Shown piece after piece: positions 1 to 11,225 of a stretch of 64,000 bases of DNA. This DNA is from Metopolophium dirhodum. Taxonomy: Eukaryota > Arthropoda > Insecta > Hemiptera > Aphididae. The notes under the pieces are model-generated. The model saw only the letters and a list, made by a program, of their open reading frames with translations, did no database searches and was not told where the DNA came from. The position numbers and the translations under genes were made by a program. Every line of letters begins with the position of its first letter. Positions within the stretch are counted from its first letter, which is position 1. The DNA lies in the NCBI RefSeq assembly GCF_019925205.1, contig NC_083560.1:19797145-19861144 (forward strand). Direction: 5' to 3'.

Positions 1-1677
1 TAAAAGAAATGCATATTATGAAAAAAAAAATGTTTAGCATTTTGTGTAACATTTTACTAGATAAAACTATAACGGAATAAACATCGCGGATAAATAAATA
101 ATACTATAATTAATGGAATAAAATAAATGAAAATAAAAATATAGATATATATGATTAAAGATCACATACATAGAAATAAGTTAAGTCCATTTGGAAGGGA
201 CAATACAAATTTTGGAGGTATTATAGATTCAGACAACGCAGTGATATCGCGAAATCGAAAAAAAAGTAACAATGCATAAAAATGACGTGTAAAATATTAC
301 GACAACAGAGATAAAAGAAACGAAAAAAAAAATATATATAGAAAAAGAGTAATAAATCACAAATAATTAGTTAATAATATAAATAAAATAAAGAATAAAC
401 ACTAAAGTAATGATTATTGATAGCACGTAGTATATAAATATAATATAAATAATAATGCGGAAATTAATAATTGAAGTAGTAATAAGTGAAATGAAGACAA
501 ATCAATTTTGTAAATGATAAAAGTCGACGTGGGATATGAACAATGTAGCATTGAAATATGATGAATAATATATATTATATTATAGATTAATTGGTTATGG
601 ACGAGGAAAATCGGATAGTCTCGGTGGCCAGATGGTCCCGGAGTACCTACAAATAAGTGTCGGAAGTAAAAAATCTATTATAAAGACAAAGATAGAGTTT
701 CAGGAGGTGTGATAAGAGCAACAAATCATCAAAACGACTGAATAGTTGTAACACAATTTTGAAATAATAGGTGTAATATAGAATCATTACAATATATATA
801 TATATTTATATACTCCATATGGAAAAACAACTGGTGATGTTTTACGTAGAAAGGTTACATATTGTAAGAAAAATCATGTACAGTACACGTAAACAAGAAA
901 TATGAATGGTATAAATGAACAAGTCAAATTTAAAAACATGGATTACTATTTAACAGTCAATCGGGTAGAAAATGTAAACGACAGGAAGAATAGAAATTAC
1001 CGAATAATATTAACATATCAATAACTGAGGAAAAGTACTACGGAAATGAGCATAGATTACGAAATCGTAACGATCACAGTAGAATATAATATTACACGAA
1101 TATTGGGAGTTGAAAACACACATTCAGAAAATGTAATGAATAATACTACGAACGCACTACAAACAGACCGGGACGTCGAGTTTAGATTTTTACACCACGG
1201 AAAGTGAACCGGAAGCAAATGAACACAAGAAGTCACAATATTTTAATAACGAAACCGAAAGTACAAATAAAAAAGAATGAAACAATTGCATATTTGCATG
1301 TAACCCGAAGAACTCTGTGTATGAATACATAGTCTACATACAGTATATGTGATACTAGGAATAATATTAATAATAATTGGTGTAGCGAAATATGATAGAT
1401 TGGTAAGAAAGGAAAGATACCTATATAAGTATACCTAGTATAGCGCTCACGAGACTTTGACGAAAATAATATATGTAGCAAAATAAAATAATAAAATAAA
1501 TAATATATAGCTATAAAGAATCAATGCGAAATAGATAAGATAATTATAAATAATTGTAAAATAAGGTATACAGGGTGATACAGTTTCCTTATAGATTAAT
1601 AGCATACTAATATAGCATGATTAACACTAGAATTATTATAGATCGATAAATAAATAGAAATACTATATTATAGGTTA
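1..1677 (+). mobile_element. Decayed retroelement interior, unit-1 copy, no readable gene
   Basis: This stretch is nearly collinear with 27357-29033, with only scattered substitutions and small indels. At 27 kb the same sequence lies downstream of a gag relic, so it is read as the interior of a Ty3/gypsy-like element whose 5' half lies left of the window. All frames are broken by stops. Some purine-rich, A-rich plus-strand segments look like decayed coding DNA but I could not match them to reverse transcriptase or integrase. The hydrophobic minus-strand frame at 1233-1481 has no independent support. Confidence 0.55.
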
Positions 1678-1893
1678 ATGATTGAAATAAAATTCAAAGG
1701 ACTAAAGGCAGAAAATGAAAATTTAATAGGAAAAGTAATAGAATTAATATTCAGAGGCCAATTGGATTTAATTAATGTCACAAAACAAGTAGTTGACGAA
1801 TTTTATATTCCAAATTTGAACTACGAAAACAGCTATGTTGAAATAATACAAATAAAATGCGAACTGTGCGAATCAAAATATTATAATGAATAG
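1678..1893 (+). pseudogene. Retroelement ORF relic (possible envelope part), unit-1 copy
   Basis: This 71-codon reading frame is almost identical to the one at 29034-29249; the clearest difference is GLKAEN here against GQRAEN there. It is hydrophilic, with a Lys/Glu-rich N-terminal half and a C-terminal Cys pair (CELCES). It lies between decayed retroelement DNA and a second frame that leads into a membrane anchor. I read it as part of a decayed envelope-like gene from that order (gag, pol, env) only. No family motif is recognised, and the first codon is just the first ATG in an open stretch. It could equally be a fragment of the end of pol. Confidence 0.35.
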
Positions 1894-2035
1894 AATTCTA
1901 AATAAATCTAGAACATATTATAATAGGCAAACATGTTGTACAATTCAATAGGAGGGGAAAAAAAAATAATAAAGCAAAATATTTAAAGAATGTCGACGGT
2001 ACGATTGAAGGAGTAAAAAAAAAAAAAAAAATTAA

Positions 2036-2370
2036 TTGATTGTAACAACGAATAACACATTACAAAGAACAACGACACCAAAAATCAATATTTATGAAAT
2101 TTTAAACAAATATTCAAAAATAGGGGGAGTTCAACAACGTCAGTTGAAGACGATTATCGGACAAATTTTGTCAAAAAGTTTAGAAATTAGTACAGTAATT
2201 AATGTTATTAAATCAGATCAGGAAAAAGGAAATGAAATAAATTATACAATGATGTAATACCAGTTATAATAATGTTGATCGTAGTAGTGGTGTTAGTAGG
2301 TGTAGAATATAGATATAAATGTGAAAATAACTATATGAAAATAACTATAGGTCAACGGAACAACAAGTAA
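2036..2370 (+). pseudogene. Envelope-like C-terminal relic with membrane anchor, unit-1 copy
   Basis: A 73-codon frame (2036-2257) contains a run of Gln, Leu and Ile that could be a heptad-type helix, then meets a stop. In another frame, codons from 2254 to the TAA at 2368-2370 give a strongly hydrophobic stretch (PVIIMLIVVVVLVG) followed by a charged Tyr/Arg/Lys tail. This order of ectodomain, single membrane anchor and short cytoplasmic tail is what the end of an insect errantivirus envelope gene would look like, so a frameshift has probably separated the two parts. The same arrangement is at 29389-29723. The gene is dead as read. Confidence 0.4.
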
Positions 2371-2434
2371 TTGATAATCCGGATGTAGCGACAACGGAAT
2401 TTAAGGAAAATAATAATAATAAGTATATGAAATT

Positions 2435-2699
2435 AATTAAATTATTTTAGTTATAAATGAAATAAAAAGTATAAAATGTAATGTTTAATGTTATAAAATG
2501 AAGTAGAATAATACAGGACTCAAACACCATTGAGTGATTATAGTTTGACATTAATTAGATGTTGTACGTAAAAATACAATTATTAATAAAAAATAATAAT
2601 ATTGTAGGGACGAAGTACTATGCAACAGCGGAAGTAATTAATTTTACATGAAACGAGTCGTTTAACGAAGAATCAGAATTTTGAATTGGCTTAGGTCGA
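2435..2699 (+). repeat. 265-bp dispersed block, copy 1 of 3
   Basis: The block runs from AATTAAATTATTTTAG to GGCTTAGGTCGA. It recurs at 29788-30052 (the unit-2 equivalent) and, cut free of its surroundings, at 7915-8179 in the centre of a palindrome. A position just after an env-like relic suggests a 3' LTR, but no second copy is seen upstream of gag at 24.3-24.97 kb, and the ends are not TG...CA. Its nature is open. Confidence 0.5.
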
Positions 2700-2721
2700 A
2701 CGAGCAGGCGGTTAATTATTA

Positions 2722-3157
2722 GTGGTGGTATTGAAGAGGGCGGGTGAATATTATATAAGAGAAAGGGAGTTTTTTTTCCAATTTAGGGGGGCGGAACTAG
2801 TCGTACATCGGGAGCGGCATTCATTCAGATCGATTTTTATAAACCAGTATGGTGGACTGGATGGTCTACATACACATAGTTTAGGATATCGAGAATATCG
2901 AATATTTATGGTTGGTTGATAGACCTGCAGTTCAGACTTATTCTGAACTGCCGAATGATCTCGTATATACCGATTCAATATCATCTGACTATAGATCGAC
3001 CACTGCTGGTTTAGAACAGAGCTAGACCATAATATTTAAACAAGTGGAACCACCTGCCGTGATAAGAATGGAGACAGATGAACAATTAAGGGAGTCTATG
3101 AACCTGGCACAACGTGTACACAATGAATTCTATAATAATATAATGATATTAATGTAA
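2722..3157 (+). pseudogene. Unrecognised protein relic downstream of the env-like ORF, unit-1 copy
   Basis: Two overlapping frames (2722-2919, then a shifted frame to the TAA at 3155-3157) have better base composition and richer amino-acid content than the surrounding AT-rich DNA. Visible stretches include HRERHSFRSIFINQYGG, LHTHSLGYREYRI and, after the shift, TDEQLRESMNLAQRV. The second frame carries an in-frame TAG here (near 3024) where the paralogue at 30075-30510 has TAC, so this copy is the more damaged one. I do not recognise the family. It could be an accessory ORF of the retroelement or part of an older insertion next to it. Confidence 0.35.
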
Positions 3158-4399
3158 AATCGGGAATAAACTTCATGACATAAGGATGACTTAAGGCCAA
3201 GTAGTTTAGAAAACTCAATCCACAATACGAGGAAAATGAATAATTATGAGTTAGAAGTAAGATATATAAGGGAAAATAATTAGGAAAATAAAATAATTTT
3301 TTTTTTGGTATGTACGAAAATATTAATAGTATGACAATACAAACAGTAGTATCTTCTAATACTAATTGTATGATGCAGTTGAATCAAAGGTTGAAATCAA
3401 GATTAATTAATTTAAATTCAGTAATAATTGAAAAATACATTTTAAAAAGTAAACAAGACTTACGTAGGTATGTATTGTAATGGACATTCCGATAGGAATA
3501 ATTTGAAAAAAAATTATTTAATAAATAAAATATTAATAAGAAATGTTAATAAATAAAGAATAATATAGTAATAATAAAAAGAAAGTTATCATCAAATTAA
3601 AATAACAATACTACTATGGGAGATTGTGAATTAAATAAATTATATTACAGAAAGTAAAGTGATTAGGAGGGATAGTTCAGAATATAAAAAGTACCGATCT
3701 GATCTAAGTTAAATTGTAAATTTCGATTAGCAGCAGCTTTTAGTACACTGAAATAGACAAACTATGCAAAACAAAATAACGAATGACATTTGAGTGGTTG
3801 ATGAACCATTTAAGATTTTGGAAAAAAAAATAGAAATAAATAATTAATAGAAATATTAGATGGAGAACCTTAAGTTAAGTGAATCAAATAAAGTCTCAAT
3901 AAGAACAATAGGTATAGATAAACATAATAAATTTAATAAGTCTAAATATTTGAACGCATCTTTAAGTGAATAAAAGTTGTACACTCAAATTTGAATTAAT
4001 AAGATAAAAAAGTGAGCAAACAAACATTAATGTAGAAAAAAAATTTAAATAATTGGTAAATAAATTAATAATAAAAAGCCATAATAAAAAATAGAAATGA
4101 ATAGATAAAAGAAAACATTTTTTTTTAGATATTATAAAATTGGGAGATATACATTACATATACACTGAAAATGAAAAGAAAATATAAAAATAACTTTGGA
4201 AAATATTCAAAATAAATAATATTTTGAGAGAATATTATAAACATGGTGTTGGAGATAAAATATACGTAATGAATTACTGAATTAGTATATATATATATAT
4301 ATTGTACGAGAAAACAAATATATTGTAATAATCTTAAGTTTAAGCACGAATGAGATATTGGAATTACTAACACTAATATGGAATATATTGTGGGAAAAT
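3158..4399. other. Non-coding, partly specific to unit 1
   Basis: No gene is seen. The sequence matches 30511-31189 except that about 554 bp here (roughly 3293-3846) is absent from unit 2. The missing piece is bounded by a direct AATAATTA at 3285-3292 and 3839-3846, which fits loss by microhomology in unit 2. Runs of A/T dominate, with a short (TA)n near 4288. Confidence 0.6.
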
Positions 4400-5835
4400 G
4401 GTGTAAAATTTGAATTTAATGATATAAAATCATTGTATAAGAAAAACGATTCTTAGCGAAAACGGTCAGTCAGCCTATTATATTACCAAGTATATTTGAT
4501 GATATTAGACGTGATTTACCATCGTACATGCGAGCACCTTCGGGAGAGACAGTATAACAATTTTGTCAATTTGGACTTAGAGTATTTTAAGAAGAAGAAT
4601 TTTAAAATATACAACTTAACTTTTCAACAAGTCTAATTATTTTGTCAACCTACCAAGAAATCCATTACCAACGGTCTTGCTACCTGCAAATTATAAGCTA
4701 AGCAATTAAACCAATTGCTAGTTTATAACATTATTGAGAATAAAGTAATTTATATATAACCTATTTACGTGGAGTCTAAGAGCCTTGTTTTCAATTTTCA
4801 ATCTTTAGTGTATAGAAAATGCTAATGTTAACATCCGGTGAAATTTTCAAGTATCTACAGTCATACGTTTCTTAATTACAACAAAATAAGAAAATCGTTA
4901 CATGAGATATCGAATGGATATCAAATGTTGTAAAAATATGAATTTCCAACGTTCATAAAAATTTAATTTGAGTTTCTTGTAGACTTTTTTTTGTTGATAA
5001 AGGAAGAAAAACTTATGGATAATCTTGTATTACATTTTCAAATCTTAGATTTAAAATGAAAATTTTATTTGAATTTCTAACTCAAAATAATTTGCTAATT
5101 TTTTTGATTTTTCAGTATTTTGTTAAGATTTGAACTTTAAATGCTTATAAATAAAAACTGTGACTAAGAATTTTTAAATTTTTTCATCTGCCTTTGAAAA
5201 AATAACCTAGGATCCTTCTATTAAATTTTCAATCTTTTTTACCCAACAGACAAAATTTTATTGATATTTATAGAAAAAAAAACCAAATAAAATGGCAACT
5301 GAAAATGTCCGTAAACAGCTCAAAAGAAGTCAAAATATTTGGAAAATGTTATGGTGTATAGAAAATGCTAATATAAAACATTCAGTCAAATTTTCATGTA
5401 TCTACAGTTATTCGTTTTGAATTACAACAAAATAAGAAAATCGTTACATGTGAAATCAAGTTAAAAAAAGTTAGCAAAACTCATGCGGAATTTTATATTA
5501 TATTTACAAATGGTAGATTCAAAAAGAATAATAATTATGAATTTCTAACTCAAAATAACTTGCACATTTTCGTGACTTTTACGTATTTTGACAAGATTTG
5601 AACATTAAATGCTCGTAAACTCTATGGATTTTTAATATACTTCAAATACCATTGTACAACGATAATATTATGTTAGGTATACGTAGTTTCTACAACTATG
5701 AATGTGGAAAAGGCTTGAAAACTGTCGTTTACAGCACAAAGTTTGATCATTGGTAACGTGTTATAAAATAATAGTATCACAAAATTAAAACTATGTATTG
5801 ACTCAGTAGTCGATGGCAGAAAATAGCCCTTTACT
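4400..5835 (-). repeat. Dispersed GATTCTGAGCG-family repeat, reverse copy with ~545-bp internal repeats
   Basis: Read on the minus strand this carries the family's 3' terminal stretch (CGCTAAGAATCGTTTTT, near 4455) and two copies of an internal unit starting TGTATAGAAAATGCTAAT at about 4811 and 5356, a spacing near 545 bp. The 5' terminus (GATTCTGAGCGAAGCG) is not present, so the copy is truncated. It is the counterpart of 31190-33413, which is longer because about 300 bp near 4807 is deleted here. No coding potential is seen. Confidence 0.65.
4506..4730 (+). mobile_element. Solo LTR remnant, internally deleted
   Basis: This is the 3' part of the LTR that is complete at 31297-31911, at the same position in the host repeat. 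The first ~388 bp are missing, with ATTA microhomology at the break. The LTR end GTTTATAACA and the flanking TTAT are retained. A third, inverted and differently deleted copy is at 53789-54007. Confidence 0.65.
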
Positions 5836-6274
5836 CTAACGGAATTTTAGTATTTGTTGTTATAGCGGCAACTGGAATACATCATCTGTGAAAATTTCAA
5901 CTGTCTAACTTTCACGGTTCATGAGATACAGCCTGGTGACGGACGGAACCCTAAAAAGCAACAAAATTAAATTAAATGGAGATAGTCAATTTGTAAAATT
6001 AAGCTATTTTATCGCATACTTATGAAAAATTCAGTAAGTACCATCTACTAAAAAAAAACAATAAATATGTACTATTTTATGCCAGTTTTTCATAAAAATT
6101 GAAAAACACGTGATGAAATATTATAATTATTTAAAACTTCAAAGTCAACAATTAAGAAATCAAAACACCAATTTAACTCTTTTGGAGACCAGTATATAGG
6201 TGTACAATTGTACAGCTGTACAATTTTCGAAGAAAATTCCAATTCATATATGATTATTATCGTAGTATTGTGCC
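5836..6274. other. Non-coding spacer with a common insect repeat fragment
   Basis: No gene is seen. Positions 5881-5957 contain CACGGTTCATGAGATACAGC and GGAACCCTAAAAA, hallmarks of a widely dispersed insect repeat, here internally deleted. The same piece is at 33502-33578. The remainder matches 59825-60010 and, inverted, about 19860-20040. Those copies give the empty site for the solo LTR that starts at 6275. Confidence 0.5.
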
Positions 6275-7213
6275 TGTCGCCGCCGCGACAATAGCAATGT
6301 ACCCACCGACCGACCACACACAGTTATTATTAAGATTATTAATTATTATATAATATGTAGATTAGACCGCAACCAGGTACTGTCCAGCAAGGGCCAGGCG
6401 CGGTGCGGCAATCAGTTCGTTCGCTCGTCGCAAACAGTCGACACGTCGTTCCTTTTTTTATAGGCGCGAATCGCCGTAAAAATTGTATTGTGATAATAAA
6501 TTGTAAGGCGCTAATCGCCATCGTTTTTTATACCGTACCTAGTTGTCGTGGCGCAAATCGCCAGCGTTATTATTATTGTTTTTGGTCGGGCGCGAATCGC
6601 CAGCGTTATTATTATTGTTTTTGGTCGGGCGCGAAAGCCAGCTTTATTATTATTATTTTTGGTCGGGCGCGAATCACCGGCGCTATTATTATTGTATTTA
6701 ATTATTGTTACGACGCATTGTGTGTGCCGTCATTATTATTATAATTATTATTAAAAACCATAGGATAGCTGGCCAGCTGACCACCGTCGCATTTGTAAGT
6801 TTTTCTTATATATATACTTTTATTAATATCTTTTTGTATTATCGGTTTGGTACAACCAGCGCCGTTTATAATTATAATTTATACATTTGTACCGCTGTGG
6901 TATTATTAAATATTATATTGTGTATTATCAATATTATTAAATTAAATTTGTGAATTATACAGCAACGCATTTTACCTAAAACGTGTTACAATTTTCTTTT
7001 AATTATATACACATCACATTACACACACATTTACACACCCACCCACAGACTAGCACTCTCTGGTCTTGCTCGGCGACCCCGTCCACTTCCTTTGAGTTGC
7101 TACACACACATACACATCTATACACAGGTTCGGTCGGTGTGTGAGTACAGCGCGCGAAGTAAAAAGCGATCGGGCCGTACGGGCTAACTATTGTTCCGTC
7201 CCCGGCGCAATCA
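6275..7213 (+). mobile_element. Solo LTR with 39-bp internal tandem repeats, TSD GTGCC
   Basis: The element starts TGTCGCCGCCGCG and ends CCCCGGCGCAATCA, with GTGCC on both sides (6270-6274 and 7214-7218). The empty site is visible near 60015 (TAGTATTGTTCCGATTAG). TG...CA ends and a 5-bp duplication fit an LTR of BEL/Pao or Ty3 type. Between 6551 and about 6690 there are four degenerate 39-bp units beginning GCGCGAATCGCC and ending TTTGGTCGG. These create the repetitive reading frames in this region, which are not genes. The paralogue at 33894-34802 has three units. The relative at 36819-37895 shares CAGCTGGCCAG, ACGTGTTACA and GCGCGCGAAGTA. Confidence 0.8.
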
Positions 7214-7341
7214 GTGCCGATTAATAATGGGTCATAAATATATACGTACCTCTACGACATAAGTCATAACGTAATAAAAATCGTAGGTGGGTACGTAGTC
7301 TGCAGTATATACTTAATCATAATTTTTGGTGACAATTTAAC

Positions 7342-8913
7342 TAGCCAAATATTTTAAGGTATTTTACCTAAATTGAATTGATATATTATTCATTACTAGG
7401 GAACGGATTTGAATGCAAATTGCATATTTTTCTGAATGTTCTAAAACATTGCTTTCCAAGCACAAAGTTCATATTTTCATACATCAAGGAATTTAAAAAT
7501 GTAACTTTTATTTTGCAATTTTTGATATTTTTAGTACATTTTTATGTTTTTAAGTCATTTTTATATAGGAATGGATAAAATAAAAATGTATGAACATTCA
7601 TTCTAAAAAAATAAAAATAAACATTTATTATGTTACGAAATTACGAAACTATTGTTGACACGTGTAGACACACGTATATACATACATACAATAGTGACAA
7701 CACATTATTACCCACAATTAGGTAAAGATAATTTTTAGGGTAAAAAGATGGACAGAAGATAATTGAGAAGACAAGAGAAGGTTTTATTGTATTTAAATAT
7801 TTTTTATAATATACATTTTTCATAATAATGTGTTTTTTATAAGTTATAAATTCAAAATTGTGTTTTTTAGGGCATATTTTTAAGGCATTAAGTAGTGTTT
7901 TTTTAGGCATTTTGAATTAAATTATTTTAGTTATAAATGAAATAAAAAGTATAAAATGTAATGTTTAATGTTATAAAATGAAGTAGAATAATACAGGACT
8001 CAAACACCATTGAGTGATTATAGTTTGACATTAATTAGATGTTGTACGTAAAAATACAATTATTAATAAAAAATAATAATATTGTAGGGACGAAGTACTA
8101 TGCAACAGCGGAAGTAATTAATTTTTCATGAAACGAGTCGTTTAACGAAGAATCAGAATTTTGAATTGGCTTAGGTCGATTATTAAGTACACACTAAGAC
8201 TAAGCCAATCATTCTCAGTTACCATTTATGTAAATACGTAATTATTTATATAAGTATTTATAATTACTAATATAAATTATTGTGCCTTATAAGTTAATAA
8301 AGTTCGCCACGCCACTGCCTAAAAAAACACTACTTAATGCCTTAAAAACATGCCCTAAAAAACTTTGAAAATGTTTTTAAAATCAATAAAAACACAATTT
8401 TGAATTTATAACTTATAAAAAACACATTATTATGAAAAATGTATCTTATAAAAAATATTTAAATACAATAAAACCTTCTCTTGTCTTCTCAATTATCTTC
8501 TGTCCATCTTTTTACCCTAAAAATTATCTTTACCTAATTGTGGGTAATAATGTGTTGTCACTATTGTATGTATGTATATACGTGTGTCTACACGTGTCAA
8601 CAATAGTTTCGTAATTTCGTAACATAATAAATGTTTATTTTTATTTTTTTAGAATGAATGTTCATACATTTTTATTTTATCCATTCCTATATAAAAATGA
8701 CTTAAAAACATAAAAATGTACTAAAAATATCAAAAATTGCAAAATAAAAGTTACATTTTTAAATTCCTTGATGTATGAAAATATGAACTTTGTGCTTGGA
8801 AAGCAATGTTTTAGAACATTCAGAAAAATATGCAATTTGCATTCAAATCCGTTCCCTAGTAATGAATAATATATCAATTCAATTTAGGTAAAATACCTTA
8901 AAATATTTGGCTA
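7342..8913. repeat. 1.57-kb palindrome, ~570-bp arms
   Basis: The left arm (7342-7909) and right arm (8316-8913) are near-identical inverted copies: a 66-codon frame at 7378-7578 reappears exactly at 8677-8877 on the other strand. The right arm holds about 35 bp (around 8361) that the left lacks. The 406-bp centre contains the 265-bp block (7915-8179) and the right half of a small MITE (8180-8315) known complete at 35287-35522. The outer ends read TAGCCAAATATTTTAAGG, a junction also seen at 19180, 50798 and, inverted, 60650. Unit 2 has no palindrome at this place. Confidence 0.8.
7915..8179 (+). repeat. 265-bp dispersed block, relocated copy
   Basis: This is nearly the same sequence as 2435-2699 and 29788-30052, ending at GGCTTAGGTCGA. 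Here it is joined directly to ATTATTAAGTACACACTAAG, which belongs to an unrelated MITE. No target-site duplication is visible at the joins. Confidence 0.7.
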
Positions 8914-11225
8914 CTACTTGCGTCTGTATTTTTTGAATGAGGCGCAAAATGTATTATTTGCAATAATAACGAGAGGATCATAGCTATAAACTACGGTATA
9001 CCAGTATAATTGCAACTAACATATTAATATTAACGTTTTTTCGGTGAGCTAACTATTTTAGTCTCTTTTATATTTTCTAATTTATATATTAATTGATCAG
9101 TATTATCTATTTTAGGGTTCTGAAATTTCATGAAATATTAATTCATATTAATGAAAGATAGTAAAAAACAAATATAAATTTAAAATTATAGTAGAAAGAA
9201 CAGTAAACACCTCTACTTAGGTAAGTATTAAATATTAATGAAAATAGATTTCTAGATTTGTATCTTCGCTATCTAGATAATATGTTTATGTAAAAATTCA
9301 AAGATGATATGAATTTGGTTGAATAATGGTTTTGATTTCGTCTACGTTTATTGAGAAATTTACGGTATTTGATACATTCAAAGAAAAGTGACTATAAGTA
9401 GGTAATTTGAGAAAAATTATTATTATTATTATAATTATTATTATAATTATTAATTATTCGTATGATATTTAAAATCACGGTTGATGAAAACAATATTAAA
9501 ATACTATAATCAGCTGTTTATAGAAACGGAAGCCTTCGTCTCCAAAATTACGATTCATTATTATAATATAGATTAGGTAATAAAAAATACTATAGAAATA
9601 TTTCTTACATAGTACATATTATTATACAAATTACATACAAATTATATATCTTATATAATTATATATATATTATATGTTCTTTATTATACCATGATCCGGA
9701 ATTAATAATAACTAAACATCTGTATAGCATCATATAGTGCTGATTTTATAAAACATACCAAAAAATTAAATTAAAAAAATTAATATATTTTTCAATATTT
9801 CCTACTCATAACCCTAATCCGTTTGTTTCAATTATTGCATATTTTGAGTTTTGTAAGGACAGCTAAATTTACTAACGTAATGTTCTATTATTATTTATGT
9901 ATTCACATACCTATTCCCTCTTTCTATTTTAATAATTTTCTCTTTTTTGCCGATCACATAATCACTTGATCATTCTATAGTGTTTAAATTATCTGTAATA
10001 AATTATAACTTTGAGTTCAGATAATTTATTACGTAGGTACCTATTATATCAAATAAATGATGCCTCTTTAAGTAATAATAAATTAATATTATATCTCTCT
10101 TATTATTACTAGCATTATTATTTGTTGAAAAAACAGTGTCAGCCATTTCACCCGCACTTACAATTTCGAAAATATAACCTGCTAGTGCTTGCTTATAATA
10201 TTGTTTTATTATTTATATGCGTTCGTGTGTTTGTGATATATATCTTACTAGTACAACACTGAACTTCAGCGTATTTGATACCACCATAATAGTCTATTCC
10301 TGTAATATTATACGGTAGGTACTGGCGAACAAGCGCAGAGCGCTTCTACTATGCAGGGTGTAACAGATAGAATTGATTTTTGGAATAACTTTTGTCCTAA
10401 TCAATATTTAAATATAATTTTTTTTATGTATGATTTATAGCCATATGCGCTACACATATATTATCCAAAAAATTATTTTTATGATTTAACACTAAAAATA
10501 AAAAATTTAAAATTTGATTTAAATTTTTTGGGTACATTCAAAATAGCCTATTTGTGCAGCTTTGTATAAGAACAATTTTGATAGTCAAAACATTTATCTG
10601 AGTCAAGTAGTTTATTTTTTAGAATTATTTGAAATATCAATATTTTTTCTTTCAAATTGTACATATTATTATCATTGATATAGTAAAATATTGTAGATAA
10701 GTAGAATATTAAGAACACTTCACGTGGTTTTTAAAAACCTAAATCAATACTTTGGTTGCATACGCCATGAAGGCAACTTAATAATTTATAATAATAAGTG
10801 CATATTATACTGGCATAGACGTTGTGCATCGGATATCCCCTTGTGTAAAAGATGGTCTGACACGACGACTCTGTATGACCTGTCGTATATTGCAGACAGT
10901 CGTCAAAATAATATTATTTAATATATAGATTATGTATTATAGGTGGGAATATTTTAAATTGTAAATTATTTACATAGGTCAGGCCAGTGAAGCAATATGT
11001 GCTGAGGCGACAATAATAATATTTCGTATATAACACCACCGTACACGCAGGCACGGGGGCCCCTGTTGTCGCTGAGTGATTCGGCGAGGACGTAGGTACA
11101 ACGTGCGTGTGAAACGCTGATCGTAGTACGGGCTAGGCGATAAGAATTTTCCAATTGTTTTATTTATGTTTATTTTAACACAAAAGTATACATTATTAAA
11201 AATTTTATAATAATTTTATATTATA
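8914..11225. other. Long non-coding block shared with 35600-40310
   Basis: Apart from the small reading frame listed separately, nothing gene-like stands out. It holds an (ATT)n microsatellite near 9417-9455 and a CpG-richer patch at about 10975-11145 that is also present near 40060-40225. In unit 2 this block is interrupted by a solo LTR at 36819 and by a different filler at 38537-39983. Here the corresponding filler is 10778-10906. Confidence 0.5.
10003..10146 (-). CDS. Short ORF kept in paralogous blocks (MADTVFSTN family), unit-1 reverse copy
   Basis: The 47-codon frame begins MADTVFSTNNNASNNKRD. Homologous frames with the same start occur at 18671-18814 (+) and 61042-61182 (-), and a truncated one at about 37895-37955 (-). 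The upstream context (SDNISEIVS-VGE type) is also conserved and open in the other copies. This copy diverges after the first ~25 codons. No known domain, signal peptide or membrane segment is recognised. It may be part of a decayed exon or a chance open stretch in a repeat, and the evidence for expression is nil. Confidence 0.2.
   Translation of the reverse strand: MADTVFSTNNNASNNKRDIILIYYYLKRHHLFDIIGTYVINYLNSKL

Noticed and set aside
1233..1481. Hydrophobic 82-codon minus-strand frame, membrane-protein-like
   Set aside because: It is antisense to retroelement DNA, its composition follows from AT richness, and the unit-2 copy does not keep the frame at the same length.
6403..6754. Overlapping plus-strand frames with repeated ANRQRYYYCFWSG text
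   Set aside because: They are translations of the 39-bp tandem repeats in a solo LTR; unit number changes between copies.
7378..7578. 66-codon frame found twice with identical sequence
   Set aside because: Identity is explained by the palindrome arms; there is no protein-like conservation beyond it.
10966..11154. CpG-richer patch with a 62-codon minus frame, considered as a promoter island or exon
   Set aside because: The counterpart near 40055-40230 does not keep the frame, and no promoter element or splice partner is evident.
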